Assembly: GCF_021646685.1 (NCBI RefSeq)
Contig: NZ_JAKJHW010000004.1
Span: forward strand, 186,001 to 250,000
DNA from: Pseudalkalibacillus salsuginis
GTDB taxonomy: Bacteria; Bacillota; Bacilli; Bacillales; Fictibacillaceae
DNA: 64,000 nt
Reading direction: 5' to 3'
Every line of letters starts with the position of its first letter. The first letter of the stretch is position 1. The notes under the pieces were generated by a model. The model was not told the DNA's origin. It made no database searches and saw only the letters and a list, made by a program, of their open reading frames with translations. Shown piece after piece: positions 10,915-20,812 of the stretch. A program made the position numbers and the translations under genes.

Positions 10915-12021
10915 ATGAGCGATTTAATGGATGCGTTGACAGTACTTGAGAAAGAAAAGGGAATCAGTAAAGACGTCATTGTAGAAGCGATTGAAGCCGC
11001 TCTGATTTCGGCATATAAACGGAATTTCCATCAAGCACAGAATGTCCGTGTTGATTTTAATCAGGACACGGGCAGTGTTAAAGTATTCGCAAGAAAAAAT
11101 GTCGTGGAAACAGTCGAAGACAGCCGCTTGGAAATGTCAATCGACCAAGCAAAAGAAATCAGCCCACAATATGAAGAAGGGGACGTCGTCGAAATTGAAG
11201 TGACACCGAAAGATTTCGGGCGTATAGCAGCCCAGACAGCAAAGCAAGTCGTCACCCAAAGAGTTCGTGAAGCAGAACGCGGAATCATTTATTCTGAATT
11301 CATCGATCGTGAAGAAGATATTATCACAGGAGTCGTACAACGCCAGGATCACCGTTTCATGTATGTGGATCTAGGAAGGGTTGAAGCATTGTTGCCGACT
11401 ACGGAACAAATTCAATCCGAGGCCTATAAGACGAATGACCGGATTAAAGTGTTCATAACGAAAGTCGAGAAAACGACTAAGGGACCTCAGATCATGGTTT
11501 CCAGAACACATCCAGGGCTATTGAAAAGACTATTTGAGCTAGAGGTACCTGAGATTTATGATGGAACAGTCGAAATAAAATCAATATCCCGTGAAGCCGG
11601 TGATCGTTCCAAAATTTCTGTACATGCAGAGGATCCTGAAGTAGATCCGGTGGGTTCTTGTGTAGGACCAAGAGGGCAGCGTGTCCAAACAATTGTGAAT
11701 GAGCTTCATGGTGAAAAGATCGATATTGTAAGATGGTCAAAGGATCCGGTTGAATATGTGGCCAATGCACTCAGCCCTTCAAAGGTCCTTGAAGTCCAAG
11801 TGAAAGAAGAAGAGAAAATGACTCGTGTCATCGTTCCTGACTATCAACTTTCACTTGCAATCGGGAAGCGTGGTCAAAATGCTAGATTAGCTGCCAAGCT
11901 GACGGGTTGGAAAATCGATATCAAAAGTGAGACTGAAGCAATTGAAAAGGGCTTATACGATCCGAATAAACAACCTGAAGAGCCGGATTATGATGAATAT
12001 GACGAAGAGCTGGAAGATTAA
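10915..12021 (+). CDS. nusA: Transcription termination/antitermination factor NusA
   Basis: NusA binds RNA polymerase and the nascent RNA, promoting pausing and modulating termination. The 368-residue protein shows the N-terminal polymerase-binding domain (1-125), an S1 domain (about 135-200) and two KH domains (about 230-345; CVGPRGQRVQ and AIGKRGQNARLAAKLTGW), then an acidic tail of D/E residues. There is no C-terminal acidic-repeat extension of the E. coli type, as expected for Firmicutes. AGGGGGAGAG provides a ribosome binding site 19 bases after rimP. Confidence 0.97.
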   Translation: MSDLMDALTVLEKEKGISKDVIVEAIEAALISAYKRNFHQAQNVRVDFNQDTGSVKVFARKNVVETVEDSRLEMSIDQAKEISPQYEEGDVVEIEVTPKDFGRIAAQTAKQVVTQRVREAERGIIYSEFIDREEDIITGVVQRQDHRFMYVDLGRVEALLPTTEQIQSEAYKTNDRIKVFITKVEKTTKGPQIMVSRTHPGLLKRLFELEVPEIYDGTVEIKSISREAGDRSKISVHAEDPEVDPVGSCVGPRGQRVQTIVNELHGEKIDIVRWSKDPVEYVANALSPSKVLEVQVKEEEKMTRVIVPDYQLSLAIGKRGQNARLAAKLTGWKIDIKSETEAIEKGLYDPNKQPEEPDYDEYDEELED

Positions 12022-12036
12022 AAGGAGAGAGAAACG

Positions 12037-12309
12037 ATGAAAAAGCGGAAAATACCGATGCGAAAATGTATAGCTTGCCAAGAAAACAAGCCGAAGAAAG
12101 AATTGATTCGCATTGTCCGTACTCCTGAAGGAGAAGTTTCGATAGATCTTACCGGTAAGAAGTCAGGCAGAGGAGCTTATATTTGCAACAAGATCTCCTG
12201 TTTTGAATTGGCACAAAAAAAGAAAGCATTCCAGAACCAACTATCTGTCCAAGTTTCTGATTCTGTATACGAAGAATTGAAAAATCAGGTCAGTCAACCG
12301 GGGAACTAG
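12037..12309 (+). CDS. rnpM: YlxR family RNA-binding protein (RnpM)
   Basis: A 90-residue basic protein of the YlxR (DUF448) family, always between nusA and the L7Ae-like gene. It has the family motif RKCIACQENKPKKELIRIVR near the start and the SGRGAYICN segment near residue 46. In B. subtilis this protein (renamed RnpM) binds the RNase P RNA and modulates RNase P activity. Its stop is immediately followed by the next ATG, so the two are translationally coupled. Confidence 0.9.
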   Translation: MKKRKIPMRKCIACQENKPKKELIRIVRTPEGEVSIDLTGKKSGRGAYICNKISCFELAQKKKAFQNQLSVQVSDSVYEELKNQVSQPGN

Positions 12310-12612
12310 ATGAAATCATCATGGAAATCATTGTTGGGCTTAGCGAATAGAGCCGGGAAATGTGTATCTGGTGAAGAGTTGGTAGTTAAAGAAATACGTC
12401 AACAACGTGCCAAAATGATCTTGCTTGCTGAAGATGCATCCGCCAATACAAGGAAAAAGCTGATAGATAAGTGTACTTACTATCAAGTTCCTTATTATAT
12501 AGTTCCTGACAGAATCGAGTTAGGTAACGCAATTGGGAAAGAACAACGGGTAACCGTTGCCGTGATCGATAATGGCTTTGCGAAGAAATTGAAGAAATTG
12601 ATCGATCAATAA
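12310..12612 (+). CDS. rplGA: L7Ae-like ribosomal protein YlxQ (RplGA)
   Basis: A 100-residue member of the L7Ae/L30e/S12e/Gadd45 family, known to bind kink-turn RNA. The segment [22 protein letters not shown] and the [14 protein letters not shown] stretch are typical. It starts directly after the ylxR stop and precedes infB by 16 bases. In B. subtilis it is non-essential; its ribosomal role is taken from the family. Confidence 0.9.
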   Translation: MKSSWKSLLGLANRAGKCVSGEELVVKEIRQQRAKMILLAEDASANTRKKLIDKCTYYQVPYYIVPDRIELGNAIGKEQRVTVAVIDNGFAKKLKKLIDQ

Positions 12613-12628
12613 TTTCGGGGGTGACCAA

Positions 12629-15022
12629 ATGAGTAAGATGCGCGTGTATGAATATGCGAAGAAACACAACATTCAAAGTAAAGATGTCATTCAAAAGTTG
12701 AAGACTATGAATATAGAAGTAACGAATCATATGTCGACAATCGAGGATGCTACGGTAAGTAAATTGGACGAAACGTTCAGTTCTAATCCGGGGCAAAAGA
12801 AAGGATCAAAACCGAATAACCCATCCAATAAACCTACGAAACAATCGGATAGTAAACCAAAAGGCAATAATTCGGACAACCGCAACCAGCAAAAGCCTGG
12901 AGATCGTCCAAACAACCGCGTTGGCAATAAAACAAACAATGATCCGAATAAACCAAATCGTAACAACAGCCCTAACAGCAATCGTAGCCAGAATCGTCCA
13001 GGAGGGCAAAACAGTCCAGGAGGGCAAAACAGTCCAGGAGGGCAGAACCGTCCAGGAGGGCAAAACAGTCCAGGAGGGCAGAACCGTCCAGGAGGGCAGA
13101 ACCGTCCAGGAGGGCAGAACCGGCCAGGAGGGCAGAATCGCTCAGGAGGCCAAAACCGCCCAGGTGGCCAGAACCGCCCAGGAGGCCAGAACCGTCCAAA
13201 AGGAAAGAACAACCGTCCGGCTGGAAATCAACCACAGCAGCCGAAAAGGGAGCAACAGAAACCGAAGATGCCTGAAAAAATTACTTTTGAAGGTTCTTTG
13301 ACGGTCGGTGAATTGGCGAAGAAACTGCACCTTGAATCCTCTGAAATCATCAAAAAGTTGATGGGGTTAGGTGTAATGGCAACAATCAACCAGGAACTTG
13401 ACAAAGAAACGATCGAGCTGGTTGCAGCAGATTTCGAGGTTGAAGTTGAAGAGGAAATCATTATCGACGAAACGAACTTCGAACAAATTGAAATCGAAGA
13501 AGATGAAAATCTGCTCACGATCAGGCCGCCTGTCGTTACAATCATGGGGCACGTCGACCACGGAAAGACAACGTTGCTTGATTCCATCCGTAAAACGAAA
13601 GTGGCTGCAGGAGAAGCAGGTGGGATTACACAGCATATTGGTGCTTACCAAATTGAAGAGAACGGGAAGCCGATCACATTCCTTGATACACCAGGACACG
13701 CTGCATTCACGACGATGCGTGCTAGAGGTGCACAAGTAACGGATATCACCATTCTTGTAGTAGCTGCGGATGATGGTGTCATGCCTCAGACAGTTGAAGC
13801 GATCAACCATGCGAAAGCAGCAGAGGTGCCGATCATTGTTGCTGTGAACAAGATGGATAAAGAAGGTGCTAACCCTGATCGTGTCATGCAGGAATTGACA
13901 GAACATGAATTGATTCCTGAGGATTGGGGCGGCGATACGATTTTTGTTAAGCTCTCGGCTATCAGTGGAGAAGGAATCGATGAGCTTCTGGAAATGGTTC
14001 TTCTCGTAGCAGAAGTTGAAGAGCATAAGTCTAACCCTGATCGCTTCGCTAATGGTACGGTCATTGAGGCACAGCTGGACAAAGGCCGCGGCCCGGTGGC
14101 GACTCTTCTCGTACAAGGCGGAACACTCGAAATCGGGGATCCGATCGTTGTCGGTAATACGTATGGCCGTGTACGTGCGATGGTCAATGATCTTGGCCGG
14201 CGTGTCAAGAAGGCTGGACCATCCACTCCTGTCGAAATTACTGGTTTAAATGATGTGCCGAACGCAGGTGATCAGTTCAGAGTGTATAAAGATGAGAAAA
14301 AAGCTCGAGCAATCGGTGAAGCCCGTTCCAAAAGGCAAATCGAGCAGCAGCGTAAAGAGAGCTCGAAGCTCAACCTTGATGATCTGTTTGAACAAATCAA
14401 AGAGGGCGAGATCAAAGAAATCAACGTCATCCTCAAAGCCGACGTCCAAGGCTCAGTAGAAGCCCTTGCAAGCTCATTGAGAAAAATTGATGTTGAAGGT
14501 GTCAAAGTGAAAATCATCCACACTGGTGTAGGTGCGATTGCTGAATCTGACATCATCTTGGCCTCAGCTTCTAATGCGATCATCATTGGATTCAATGTTC
14601 GTCCGGATAATAATGCGAAACGTACTGCAGAAGCAGAAAAAGTGGATATCCGACTCCACCGCATCATCTACAATGTCATCGATGAAATCGAGTCTGCTAT
14701 GAAAGGTATGCTCGATCCAGTCTACCAGGAGAAAGTGATTGGCCAAGTAGAGGTACGTACGACATTCAAAGTTTCAAAAGTAGGAACCATTGCCGGTTGT
14801 TATGTGACAGAAGGAAAAATCACACGTGATTCCGGAGTACGTCTTGTACGTGATGGTGTAGTCGTATTTGAAGGTACTGTCGATACACTGAAACGTTTTA
14901 AAGACGATGCCAAGGAAGTGGCTGCTGGTTATGAGTGTGGTATAACATTAGAGAAATTCAACGATATTAAAGAAGGCGACGTAATTGAAGCCTATGTTAT
15001 GGAAGAGGTACAACCGAAATGA
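12629..15022 (+). CDS. infB: Translation initiation factor IF-2
   Basis: IF-2 is the GTPase that delivers initiator tRNA to the 30S subunit. The 797-residue protein has an N-terminal IF2N motif ([18 protein letters not shown]), a long low-complexity linker (about 50-215) made largely of a six-residue GGQN repeat, a second IF2N domain (about 220-275), then the G domain: GHVDHGKT at 307, DTPGH at about 353, NKMD at about 407, followed by domains II-IV. It is about 80 residues longer than B. subtilis IF-2, accounted for by the repeat. An internal start giving a shorter isoform is known in the family; I cannot assign it here. GGGGGTGA precedes the ATG. Confidence 0.98.
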   Translation: MSKMRVYEYAKKHNIQSKDVIQKLKTMNIEVTNHMSTIEDATVSKLDETFSSNPGQKKGSKPNNPSNKPTKQSDSKPKGNNSDNRNQQKPGDRPNNRVGNKTNNDPNKPNRNNSPNSNRSQNRPGGQNSPGGQNSPGGQNRPGGQNSPGGQNRPGGQNRPGGQNRPGGQNRSGGQNRPGGQNRPGGQNRPKGKNNRPAGNQPQQPKREQQKPKMPEKITFEGSLTVGELAKKLHLESSEIIKKLMGLGVMATINQELDKETIELVAADFEVEVEEEIIIDETNFEQIEIEEDENLLTIRPPVVTIMGHVDHGKTTLLDSIRKTKVAAGEAGGITQHIGAYQIEENGKPITFLDTPGHAAFTTMRARGAQVTDITILVVAADDGVMPQTVEAINHAKAAEVPIIVAVNKMDKEGANPDRVMQELTEHELIPEDWGGDTIFVKLSAISGEGIDELLEMVLLVAEVEEHKSNPDRFANGTVIEAQLDKGRGPVATLLVQGGTLEIGDPIVVGNTYGRVRAMVNDLGRRVKKAGPSTPVEITGLNDVPNAGDQFRVYKDEKKARAIGEARSKRQIEQQRKESSKLNLDDLFEQIKEGEIKEINVILKADVQGSVEALASSLRKIDVEGVKVKIIHTGVGAIAESDIILASASNAIIIGFNVRPDNNAKRTAEAEKVDIRLHRIIYNVIDEIESAMKGMLDPVYQEKVIGQVEVRTTFKVSKVGTIAGCYVTEGKITRDSGVRLVRDGVVVFEGTVDTLKRFKDDAKEVAAGYECGITLEKFNDIKEGDVIEAYVMEEVQPK
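12995..13192 (+). repeat. 18-bp tandem repeat inside infB, 11 copies
   Basis: Eleven in-frame copies of an 18-bp unit encode (R/S)(P/S)GGQN; the unit reads CGTCCAGGAGGGCAGAAC. Units near the 3' end drift at third positions, while central units are nearly identical, so array length probably varies by slippage or unequal recombination without breaking the frame. Confidence 0.95.
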
Positions 15023-15297
15023 TCGGGAGTTTGAAGTGTGAGTGTCATATTCATGATGCTCACTCTTTGAAAGAAAAACGTTCGGTAGTCAAAAAAGTGA
15101 TTCAGCGTTTGAAACAGCAATTCAATGTGGCTGTAGCAGAAATGGACTATCACGATCTTTGGCAGCGATTTGAGATCGGGATTGTGACTATCTCGAAAGA
15201 TAAGCAAATGGTCGAAAAGGAATTGCAGCAGGTAGTGAAATATATGGATCGGTTTGATGAATTTGAAGTTACGAATTATGATACCGAACTATTATAA
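15019..15297 (+). CDS. ylxP: YlxP family protein (DUF503)
   Basis: A 92-residue protein of the DUF503 family, conserved between infB and rbfA in Firmicutes; its biochemical role is unknown, with ribosome-associated function suggested by context only. Typical features are the [18 protein letters not shown] motif and the [18 protein letters not shown] stretch. Its ATG overlaps the infB stop (ATGA), indicating translational coupling. Confidence 0.92.
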   Translation: MIGSLKCECHIHDAHSLKEKRSVVKKVIQRLKQQFNVAVAEMDYHDLWQRFEIGIVTISKDKQMVEKELQQVVKYMDRFDEFEVTNYDTELL

Positions 15298-15337
15298 GAA
15301 ACCTTCGTCTTTAAATTGACTTAATGAGGTGTTTTTT

Positions 15338-15688
15338 ATGAGCAATGTACGTGCTAATCGCGTAGCAGAGCAGATGAAAAAAGAACTTGGTGAAATAATT
15401 GGCCAAAAGATCAAAGATCCGAGGGTAGGATTTGTCACCGTTACTGCTGTTGAAGTGACTGGAGATCTTCAACAGGCAACAATCTTCATTTCTGTGTTCG
15501 GGGATGAAGAAGAGAAAGCGAATACCCTTGCTGGTCTTGCAAAAGCCACAGGATTTATCCGCTCGGAAATAGGAAAAAGGATCCGTTTAAGAAAAACGCC
15601 AGAAATTCTCTTCCAGTTTGACCATTCAATCGAATATGGCAATCGGATCGAGACGCTTTTGGATAAAATCAATGATAACAGAGAGTAA
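15338..15688 (+). CDS. rbfA: Ribosome-binding factor A
   Basis: RbfA is a KH-type protein that binds the 30S subunit and helps 16S rRNA 5'-end maturation and cold adaptation. The 116-residue product has [17 protein letters not shown] at the N-terminus, the [19 protein letters not shown] core, and the [15 protein letters not shown] strand. The ATG at 15338 is chosen over one three codons upstream because GAGGTG is best spaced for it and MSNVRANR is the usual start. It is followed by an unusually long gap before truB. Confidence 0.96.
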   Translation: MSNVRANRVAEQMKKELGEIIGQKIKDPRVGFVTVTAVEVTGDLQQATIFISVFGDEEEKANTLAGLAKATGFIRSEIGKRIRLRKTPEILFQFDHSIEYGNRIETLLDKINDNRE

Positions 15689-15695
15689 AGGTTAG

Positions 15696-15811
15696 AGGGA
15701 TTGCCCCAGCATATCGGGTTCAATGCTTCCGATTGGACGATCAGCACAAGGATACATGATCGTTCACCATTCGGACTACGAACCGCTGGGCCAATCCCAT
15801 TTTCCCTTTTA
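15696..15811 (+). other. Long structured intergenic element after rbfA, probable terminator
   Basis: An almost continuous nested palindrome. The outer 14-base arms 15697-15710 and 15785-15798 pair with one mismatch; GGTTC (15717-15721) pairs with GAACC (15780-15784); TCCGA (15728-15732) with TCGGA (15771-15775); ACGATCA (15737-15743) with TGATCGT (15757-15763). A T-rich tract (ATTTTCCCTTTT) follows. The shape fits a large terminator or a structured small RNA; I do not recognise a named family. Confidence 0.6.
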
Positions 15812-16097
15812 TATGTTATAGATACCGTTCCATCATTCTACATAACAGATGATAAACGTGGATTTCTGTTTATTGGCGGACAGAGGAGGCCTTTTTTCCA
15901 TAAAATCGCGCCATGTTCAGTAAAAGTAACGATGCGAGAGTCCTTATTTCCAGAAAAACAGTGGAATTCATTTACTTTTTACCTAAATAAAAGAACAGAT
16001 GTGACGGATCCAAAAATGAAATTAGACGTTTTTCGTTTGATAATTAATATCTTGCAGCACCTAACCATAGGTCGTTGTCTGATAAGGATGTGTAAGT
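15812..16097 (+). other. 286-base gap before truB with no recognisable gene
   Basis: B. subtilis has rbfA and truB nearly adjacent. Here the remaining gap is A/T-rich. A 136-codon open frame runs through it from 15701, but it spans the palindrome, resembles nothing I know and overlaps the truB start. I see no convincing promoter motif; truB has its own ribosome binding site (AAGGATGTG). Confidence 0.5.
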
Positions 16098-17027
16098 ATG
16101 AAATCAACTGAAGATGGGATCATCCCTATACATAAACAGGCAGGCATGACTTCCCATGATTGTGTCGTCAAGCTCCGCAAAATGCTCCGTACCAAACGTG
16201 TTGGTCATACAGGTACACTGGATCCCGCTGTTTCAGGAGTCCTCCCGATCTGCATCAATCGGGCGACCAAAGTGGCTGAATATATGAGTGCATATGACAA
16301 GACTTATGAAGCTACGGTTTCTTTAGGGACTGCGACGACGACCGAAGATCAAACAGGGGATATCATCGAGTCTGCGGATGTCGGTCTTATAAGTACCGAG
16401 CAAGTCAGGTCCGTGTTGGAATCATTTGAGGGTGTAATCGAACAAGTTCCTCCAATGTATTCTGCTGTGAAGATCAAGGGTAAAAGGTTATATGAATATG
16501 CCCGGGAAGGAATTGAAGTTGAACGACCGTCGAGAAAGGTCAGGATCATTGTTCTGGAGCTTTTGGATGGTCCGCAACGTAATCATAATGACGGCAATAC
16601 CGAGTTCAAAATTCGAGTAACTTGCAGTAAGGGAACTTACATCCGCACGTTGGCCGTTGATATTGGTAAAGCTCTTGGTTACCCAGCTCATATGGCATCC
16701 TTGATAAGGACACAGTCAGGACCATTTACACTAACCGAGGCTGTCACCTTGGAACATTTGGAGCAGATGATCATGGCAGATAAGTTGTCTGATGCACTAA
16801 TGCCCATTGAGAAAGCTTTGAAGATTTTTCCTTCTGTGACCGTTTCAGACGAAATCGAAAAAAAGATCCTTAACGGAACGTTGCTTGAAGAGACAAAAGA
16901 ACTTTCCAATCCAAGGACTGCCGTTTATAATGGACAAGGAGAGTGTCTTGCTATATACACTCCCCATCCTGAACGCCCAGGATGGGTCAAACCTGAGAAA
17001 GTACTTAAAATTCAAAACAGAACTTAG
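16098..17027 (+). CDS. truB: tRNA pseudouridine(55) synthase TruB
   Basis: TruB makes pseudouridine 55 in the T loop of tRNAs. The 309-residue protein has GIIPIHKQAGMTSHD near the start and the catalytic box GHTGTLDPAVSGVLPI, with the nucleophilic Asp at about residue 40, plus the YEYAREGIEVERPSRKV segment. The C-terminal part carries a PUA-like domain. It is followed nine bases later by ribF with its own Shine-Dalgarno, so the pair is co-transcribed. Confidence 0.97.
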   Translation: MKSTEDGIIPIHKQAGMTSHDCVVKLRKMLRTKRVGHTGTLDPAVSGVLPICINRATKVAEYMSAYDKTYEATVSLGTATTTEDQTGDIIESADVGLISTEQVRSVLESFEGVIEQVPPMYSAVKIKGKRLYEYAREGIEVERPSRKVRIIVLELLDGPQRNHNDGNTEFKIRVTCSKGTYIRTLAVDIGKALGYPAHMASLIRTQSGPFTLTEAVTLEHLEQMIMADKLSDALMPIEKALKIFPSVTVSDEIEKKILNGTLLEETKELSNPRTAVYNGQGECLAIYTPHPERPGWVKPEKVLKIQNRT

Positions 17028-17035
17028 GTGGTAAT

Positions 17036-17980
17036 TTGAAAACATATAAGGTTGACCATACCCAATTGGAACAATTGAAGGGTGCCCCGCCAACTGCAAT
17101 GGCCATCGGATATTTTGATGGAATCCATTTAGGACACCAAAAAGTGATCAATACTGCAAAGCACATTGCAGATGATTCAGGGTTGGATTCAGCGGTCATG
17201 ACGTTCGATCCCCACCCTTCTGTAGTCCTTGGCAGGGAACGGACCGAAAAAACACACATTACACCAATTGAAGATAAACGGTCTCTTATTAACGCGATGG
17301 GGATCGATCGGCTATATATCGTCAATTTCAGCAGATCATTCGCTTCCCTAACTCCACAGCAATTTGTCGATGATTTCATCATTGGTTTCAATGTCAAACA
17401 TGTCATTGCGGGGTTTGATTTTTCATTTGGCAAAAAAGGTGAAGGGACGATGGAAACACTTCCGTTCCATTCAAGGAATCAATTCAAACATACAGTTGTA
17501 GAGAAGGTAGCTATAGATGGAGAAAAGGTCAGTTCCACATTGATCCGTTCATTAATCGAATCAGGGAAAGTGGAGCAGATTCCCAAATTTCTTGGTCGCA
17601 CTTATTCGATCAGAGGAACGGTTGTCCATGGTGATCATCGGGGGAAAACGATCGGCTTTCCGACAGCCAATATCCAGCCTTCTGACACATATCAATTACC
17701 ACAGACAGGTGTTTATGCTGTCCGTATGCAAGTGAATGGCGAATGGTACGAGGGAGTCTGCAATGTTGGATATAAACCGACCTTCAATGAGGTAAATCCC
17801 GATCTCCCAACCGTGGAAATCCATTTGTTTTCATTTGATGCTTCCATTTATGGGGAGGATGTCAAGGTAGAATGGTGTCATCACATCCGGCACGAAAAGA
17901 GATTTTCCTCAATTGATGAATTAAAAGGACAAATTTCCAAGGATATCGAGGAAGCAACACAAATCTTTCACAAAACATGA
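17036..17980 (+). CDS. ribF: Bifunctional riboflavin kinase/FAD synthetase
   Basis: This enzyme (RibC in B. subtilis) phosphorylates riboflavin to FMN and adenylates FMN to FAD. The N-terminal nucleotidyltransferase domain has GYFDGIHLGHQKVI with the HxGH motif near residues 30-36 and the ISSTLIR-like VSSTLIRSLI; the C-terminal riboflavin kinase domain has GDHRGKTIGFPTANI (about 200-215). The start is TTG at 17036, eight bases from AGGTGG; the following residues match the family from the first codon. Length 314 is normal. Confidence 0.95.
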   Translation: MKTYKVDHTQLEQLKGAPPTAMAIGYFDGIHLGHQKVINTAKHIADDSGLDSAVMTFDPHPSVVLGRERTEKTHITPIEDKRSLINAMGIDRLYIVNFSRSFASLTPQQFVDDFIIGFNVKHVIAGFDFSFGKKGEGTMETLPFHSRNQFKHTVVEKVAIDGEKVSSTLIRSLIESGKVEQIPKFLGRTYSIRGTVVHGDHRGKTIGFPTANIQPSDTYQLPQTGVYAVRMQVNGEWYEGVCNVGYKPTFNEVNPDLPTVEIHLFSFDASIYGEDVKVEWCHHIRHEKRFSSIDELKGQISKDIEEATQIFHKT

Positions 17981-17991
17981 ATGGTCTTGGC

Positions 17992-18020
17992 TTGCAATTA
18001 GACTTGAAAAGCGTTATTCT
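17992..18020 (+). promoter_or_regulatory. Sigma-A promoter upstream of rpsO
   Basis: TTGCAA (17992-17997), 17-base spacer, TATTCT (18015-18020). It lies after the ribF stop and about 98 bases before the rpsO start, leaving room for a leader. Confidence 0.55.
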
Positions 18021-18117
18021 TGTATTTGTACAAATTGTACAGAACCGCTTCTTGGCACAACGATTCACCGACGTTTGCTAGGGAGATCGGGGATTACTAG
18101 AAAAGGAGGTGAAAAGG

Positions 18118-18387
18118 ATGGCTATTTCACAAGAACGTAAAAACGATTTGATCGCTGAGTACAAGACCCATGATAACGATACAGGGTCTCCAGAAGTACA
18201 GATTGCTATCCTGACTGAGCAAATTAACGAATTGAACGATCACTTACGTACACACAAGAAAGATCACCACTCTCGTCGTGGTCTGTTGAAGATGGTTGGT
18301 AAGCGACGTAATTTGTTGACGTACTTACGTAAGAAAGATGTTACACGTTACCGTACTCTTATTAACAAACTAGGTTTACGTCGATAG
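18118..18387 (+). CDS. rpsO: 30S ribosomal protein S15
   Basis: S15 binds the 16S rRNA central domain and nucleates platform assembly. The 89-residue product is highly conserved ([30 protein letters not shown]). The ATG at 18118 follows AAAAGGAGGTG; a GTG three codons earlier lies within that ribosome binding site and is not used. It has its own promoter and a terminator, and precedes pnp as in many bacteria. Confidence 0.99.
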   Translation: MAISQERKNDLIAEYKTHDNDTGSPEVQIAILTEQINELNDHLRTHKKDHHSRRGLLKMVGKRRNLLTYLRKKDVTRYRTLINKLGLRR

Positions 18388-18393
18388 TTCATC

Positions 18394-18421
18394 AAAAAGC
18401 GGGGATTATACCCGCTTTTTT
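18394..18421 (+). terminator. Rho-independent terminator after rpsO
   Basis: Ten-base arms AAAAAGCGGG and CCCGCTTTTT with a 7-base loop; the 3' arm doubles as the T-tract. Confidence 0.88.
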
Positions 18422-18484
18422 ATTAGCTTTAAAAACCTGGTGATACATATTCATGTTCGAATACACATGGATGGATTTATAAGC

Positions 18485-18513
18485 TTTTTGAATATATATT
18501 TTTGGGTTATACT
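18485..18513 (+). promoter_or_regulatory. Possible pnp promoter
   Basis: TATACT (18508-18513) is a good -10; the -35 at 17-base spacing is only TTTTTG, with TTGAAT overlapping it at a poor spacing. Placed here because pnp follows the rpsO terminator and needs its own start. Confidence 0.35.
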
Positions 18514-18563
18514 AGAACAAGACAACCAATAATTTTGTAAGTTTGAGAGGAGTTCTCTGAGAA

Positions 18564-20669
18564 ATGGAGCAAAACAAGCATGTTTATTCTATCGATTGGG
18601 CAGGGCGTAAGCTGACCCTTGAGACTGGAAAATTAGCTAAACAGGCTAACGGCGCAGTTATGGTCCGCTATGGTGACACAGCGGTTCTTTCAACTGCTAC
18701 AGCCTCAAAAGAACCTAAAAATCTTAGCTTCTTCCCACTGACAGTCAATTATGAAGAACGATTATACGCGGTCGGTAAAATTCCTGGTGGTTTCATCAAA
18801 CGTGAAGGAAGACCAAGTGAGAAAGCGACCCTTGCTTCCCGTCTGATTGACCGTCCGATCCGCCCATTATTCGCTGATGGATTCAGAAATGAAGTTCAAG
18901 TCGTCAGTACGGTAATGAGTGTCGATCAGGACTGTTCATCAGAGATGGCTGCCATGTTCGGATCGTCACTTGCATTGACGATTTCAGACATTCCGTTCGA
19001 AGGACCGATTGCCGGAGTGACAGTTGGCCGAATCAATGGCGAATTCGTCATCAATCCGACTGTAGACCAAAAGGAACAAAGTGATATCAATCTTGTTGTA
19101 GCAGGTACGAAATATGCAATCAACATGGTTGAAGCAGGAGCACAAGAGGTTCCTGAAGAAGTGATGCTTGAAGGAATCATGTTCGGCCATGAGGAAATCA
19201 AACGTCTGATTGCCTTTCAGGAAAAGATTGCCGAAGAGATCGGTAAAGAAAAAATGGATGTACAGCTCCACAGGCATGATCCTGAACTTACTGAAGAAGT
19301 AAGTGCTCAATTTATCGATGAAGTGAAGGAAGCTGTAAAAGTAGTTGAAAAACATGCTCGACGAAACGTATTGGATTCGATCAACGAAAAAGTCCTCGCT
19401 CAATATGAAGAAGACGAAGAAAAAGCAGTTGAAGCGAAAGAGATCTTACAAACACTCATTAAACAAGAGGTCCGTAGACTCATTTTGAAAGACAAAATGC
19501 GTCCGGATGGCCGTAAGATTGACGAAATCCGTCCGCTCTCATCCGAGGTTGGCTTATTACCAAGGACTCACGGATCCGGTTTGTTCACCCGTGGTCAGAC
19601 GCAAGCCCTCAGTATATGCACGTTAGGGGCACTTGGGGATGTACAAGTTCTGGATGGACTTGACATGGAAGAATCCAAACGATTCATGCATCATTACAAC
19701 TTCCCGCCATTCAGTGTAGGGGAAACTGGATTCATGCGGGGACCTGGCCGCCGTGAAATCGGTCATGGTGCCTTAGGTGAACGTGCACTTGAAGTTGTTA
19801 TTCCTACTGAAGAGGAGTTTCCTTATACGATCCGTTTAGTGAGTGAAGTTTTGGAATCCAACGGATCAACCTCACAAGCAAGCATTTGTGCGAGTACGCT
19901 TGCGATGATGGACGCAGGTATTCCAATCAAAGCACCTGTTGCGGGGATTGCGATGGGCCTTATCAGTGATGGAGAAGATGTCACAGTACTTACAGACATC
20001 CAAGGTATGGAAGATCATTTAGGTGATATGGACTTTAAAGTGGCAGGAACCAAGCAAGGCGTAACGGCGCTGCAAATGGATATCAAGATTTCCGGAATTA
20101 ACCAGGAGATTTTGCAGGAAGCCTTATTCCAGGCAAAAGAAGGCCGTATGAAAATCTTGGATTCTATGCTGAGCACATTGGCTGAACCGAGAACAGAGCT
20201 TTCTTCCTATGCACCCAAGATTCTTACGATGAAAATCAAGGCAGATAAAATCCGTGATGTCATCGGACCAAGTGGTAAGATTATCAACAAGATCATCGAA
20301 GAGACAGGGGTCAAAATTGATATCGAGCAAGATGGAACCATTTTCATTGCTTCTACGGATGAATCTATGAACCGAAAAGCGAAAGAAACGATTGAAGATA
20401 TTGTACGTGAAGTGGAAGTAGGAGAGATTTACCTCGGGAAAGTGAAACGAATTGAAAAGTTTGGAGCATTCGTTGAATTGTTCAGCGGAAAAGATGGCCT
20501 CGTCCATATTTCCGAGCTTGCATTGGAGCGTATTCCGAAAGTGGAAGATGTCGTCAAGCTTGGGGATGAAATATTGGTCAAAGTCACCGAAATCGATAAC
20601 CAAGGCCGGGTAAACCTTTCCAGAAAAGCTGTATTGAAAGAGCAGAAGAAAGAACAAGAACAGAAGTGA
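18564..20669 (+). CDS. pnp: Polynucleotide phosphorylase
   Basis: PNPase is the 3'-5' phosphorolytic exoribonuclease of mRNA turnover and, in B. subtilis, the main such enzyme and a partner of RNase Y. The 701-residue protein contains two RNase PH domains ([13 protein letters not shown] in the first; [10 protein letters not shown] and [18 protein letters not shown] in the second), an alpha-helical linker, a KH domain ([18 protein letters not shown], about 567-585) and a C-terminal S1 domain. GAGAGGAG precedes the ATG. rny, encoding the endonuclease partner, is 30 kb further on in this window. Confidence 0.98.
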   Translation: MEQNKHVYSIDWAGRKLTLETGKLAKQANGAVMVRYGDTAVLSTATASKEPKNLSFFPLTVNYEERLYAVGKIPGGFIKREGRPSEKATLASRLIDRPIRPLFADGFRNEVQVVSTVMSVDQDCSSEMAAMFGSSLALTISDIPFEGPIAGVTVGRINGEFVINPTVDQKEQSDINLVVAGTKYAINMVEAGAQEVPEEVMLEGIMFGHEEIKRLIAFQEKIAEEIGKEKMDVQLHRHDPELTEEVSAQFIDEVKEAVKVVEKHARRNVLDSINEKVLAQYEEDEEKAVEAKEILQTLIKQEVRRLILKDKMRPDGRKIDEIRPLSSEVGLLPRTHGSGLFTRGQTQALSICTLGALGDVQVLDGLDMEESKRFMHHYNFPPFSVGETGFMRGPGRREIGHGALGERALEVVIPTEEEFPYTIRLVSEVLESNGSTSQASICASTLAMMDAGIPIKAPVAGIAMGLISDGEDVTVLTDIQGMEDHLGDMDFKVAGTKQGVTALQMDIKISGINQEILQEALFQAKEGRMKILDSMLSTLAEPRTELSSYAPKILTMKIKADKIRDVIGPSGKIINKIIEETGVKIDIEQDGTIFIASTDESMNRKAKETIEDIVREVEVGEIYLGKVKRIEKFGAFVELFSGKDGLVHISELALERIPKVEDVVKLGDEILVKVTEIDNQGRVNLSRKAVLKEQKKEQEQK

Positions 20670-20701
20670 GAGACGGATTAGATTGATCCGCCTCTTTTTT
20701 T
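20670..20701 (+). terminator. Rho-independent terminator after pnp
   Basis: Arms 20670-20678 and 20686-20694 (9 bp with one mismatch), 7-base loop, followed by seven T. Confidence 0.85.
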
Positions 20702-20812
20702 AACTCTCCATTTTCCCATCTCCTTCAAATCACCGTCAATATTTACATCTTTCAAACGTTCTACCCTGTCCCAACCAAACATACGTTAACTATTGAAAGG
20801 GGTAGATCGTAA

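Noticed and set aside
12727-13330. Long glycine/proline/phenylalanine-repeat open frames opposite or out of frame with infB
   Set aside because: Shadow frames of the 18-bp repeat within infB, which is clearly coding in its own frame.
15701-16111. 136-codon open frame between rbfA and truB
   Set aside because: It crosses the nested palindrome, overlaps the truB start, lacks a ribosome binding site at its start and resembles no family I know.
20780-20788. Sporulation-type -10 (CATACGTTA) before ylxY
   Set aside because: The -10 fits CATAnnnTA, but no matching -35 at the right spacing for sigma-E or sigma-K.
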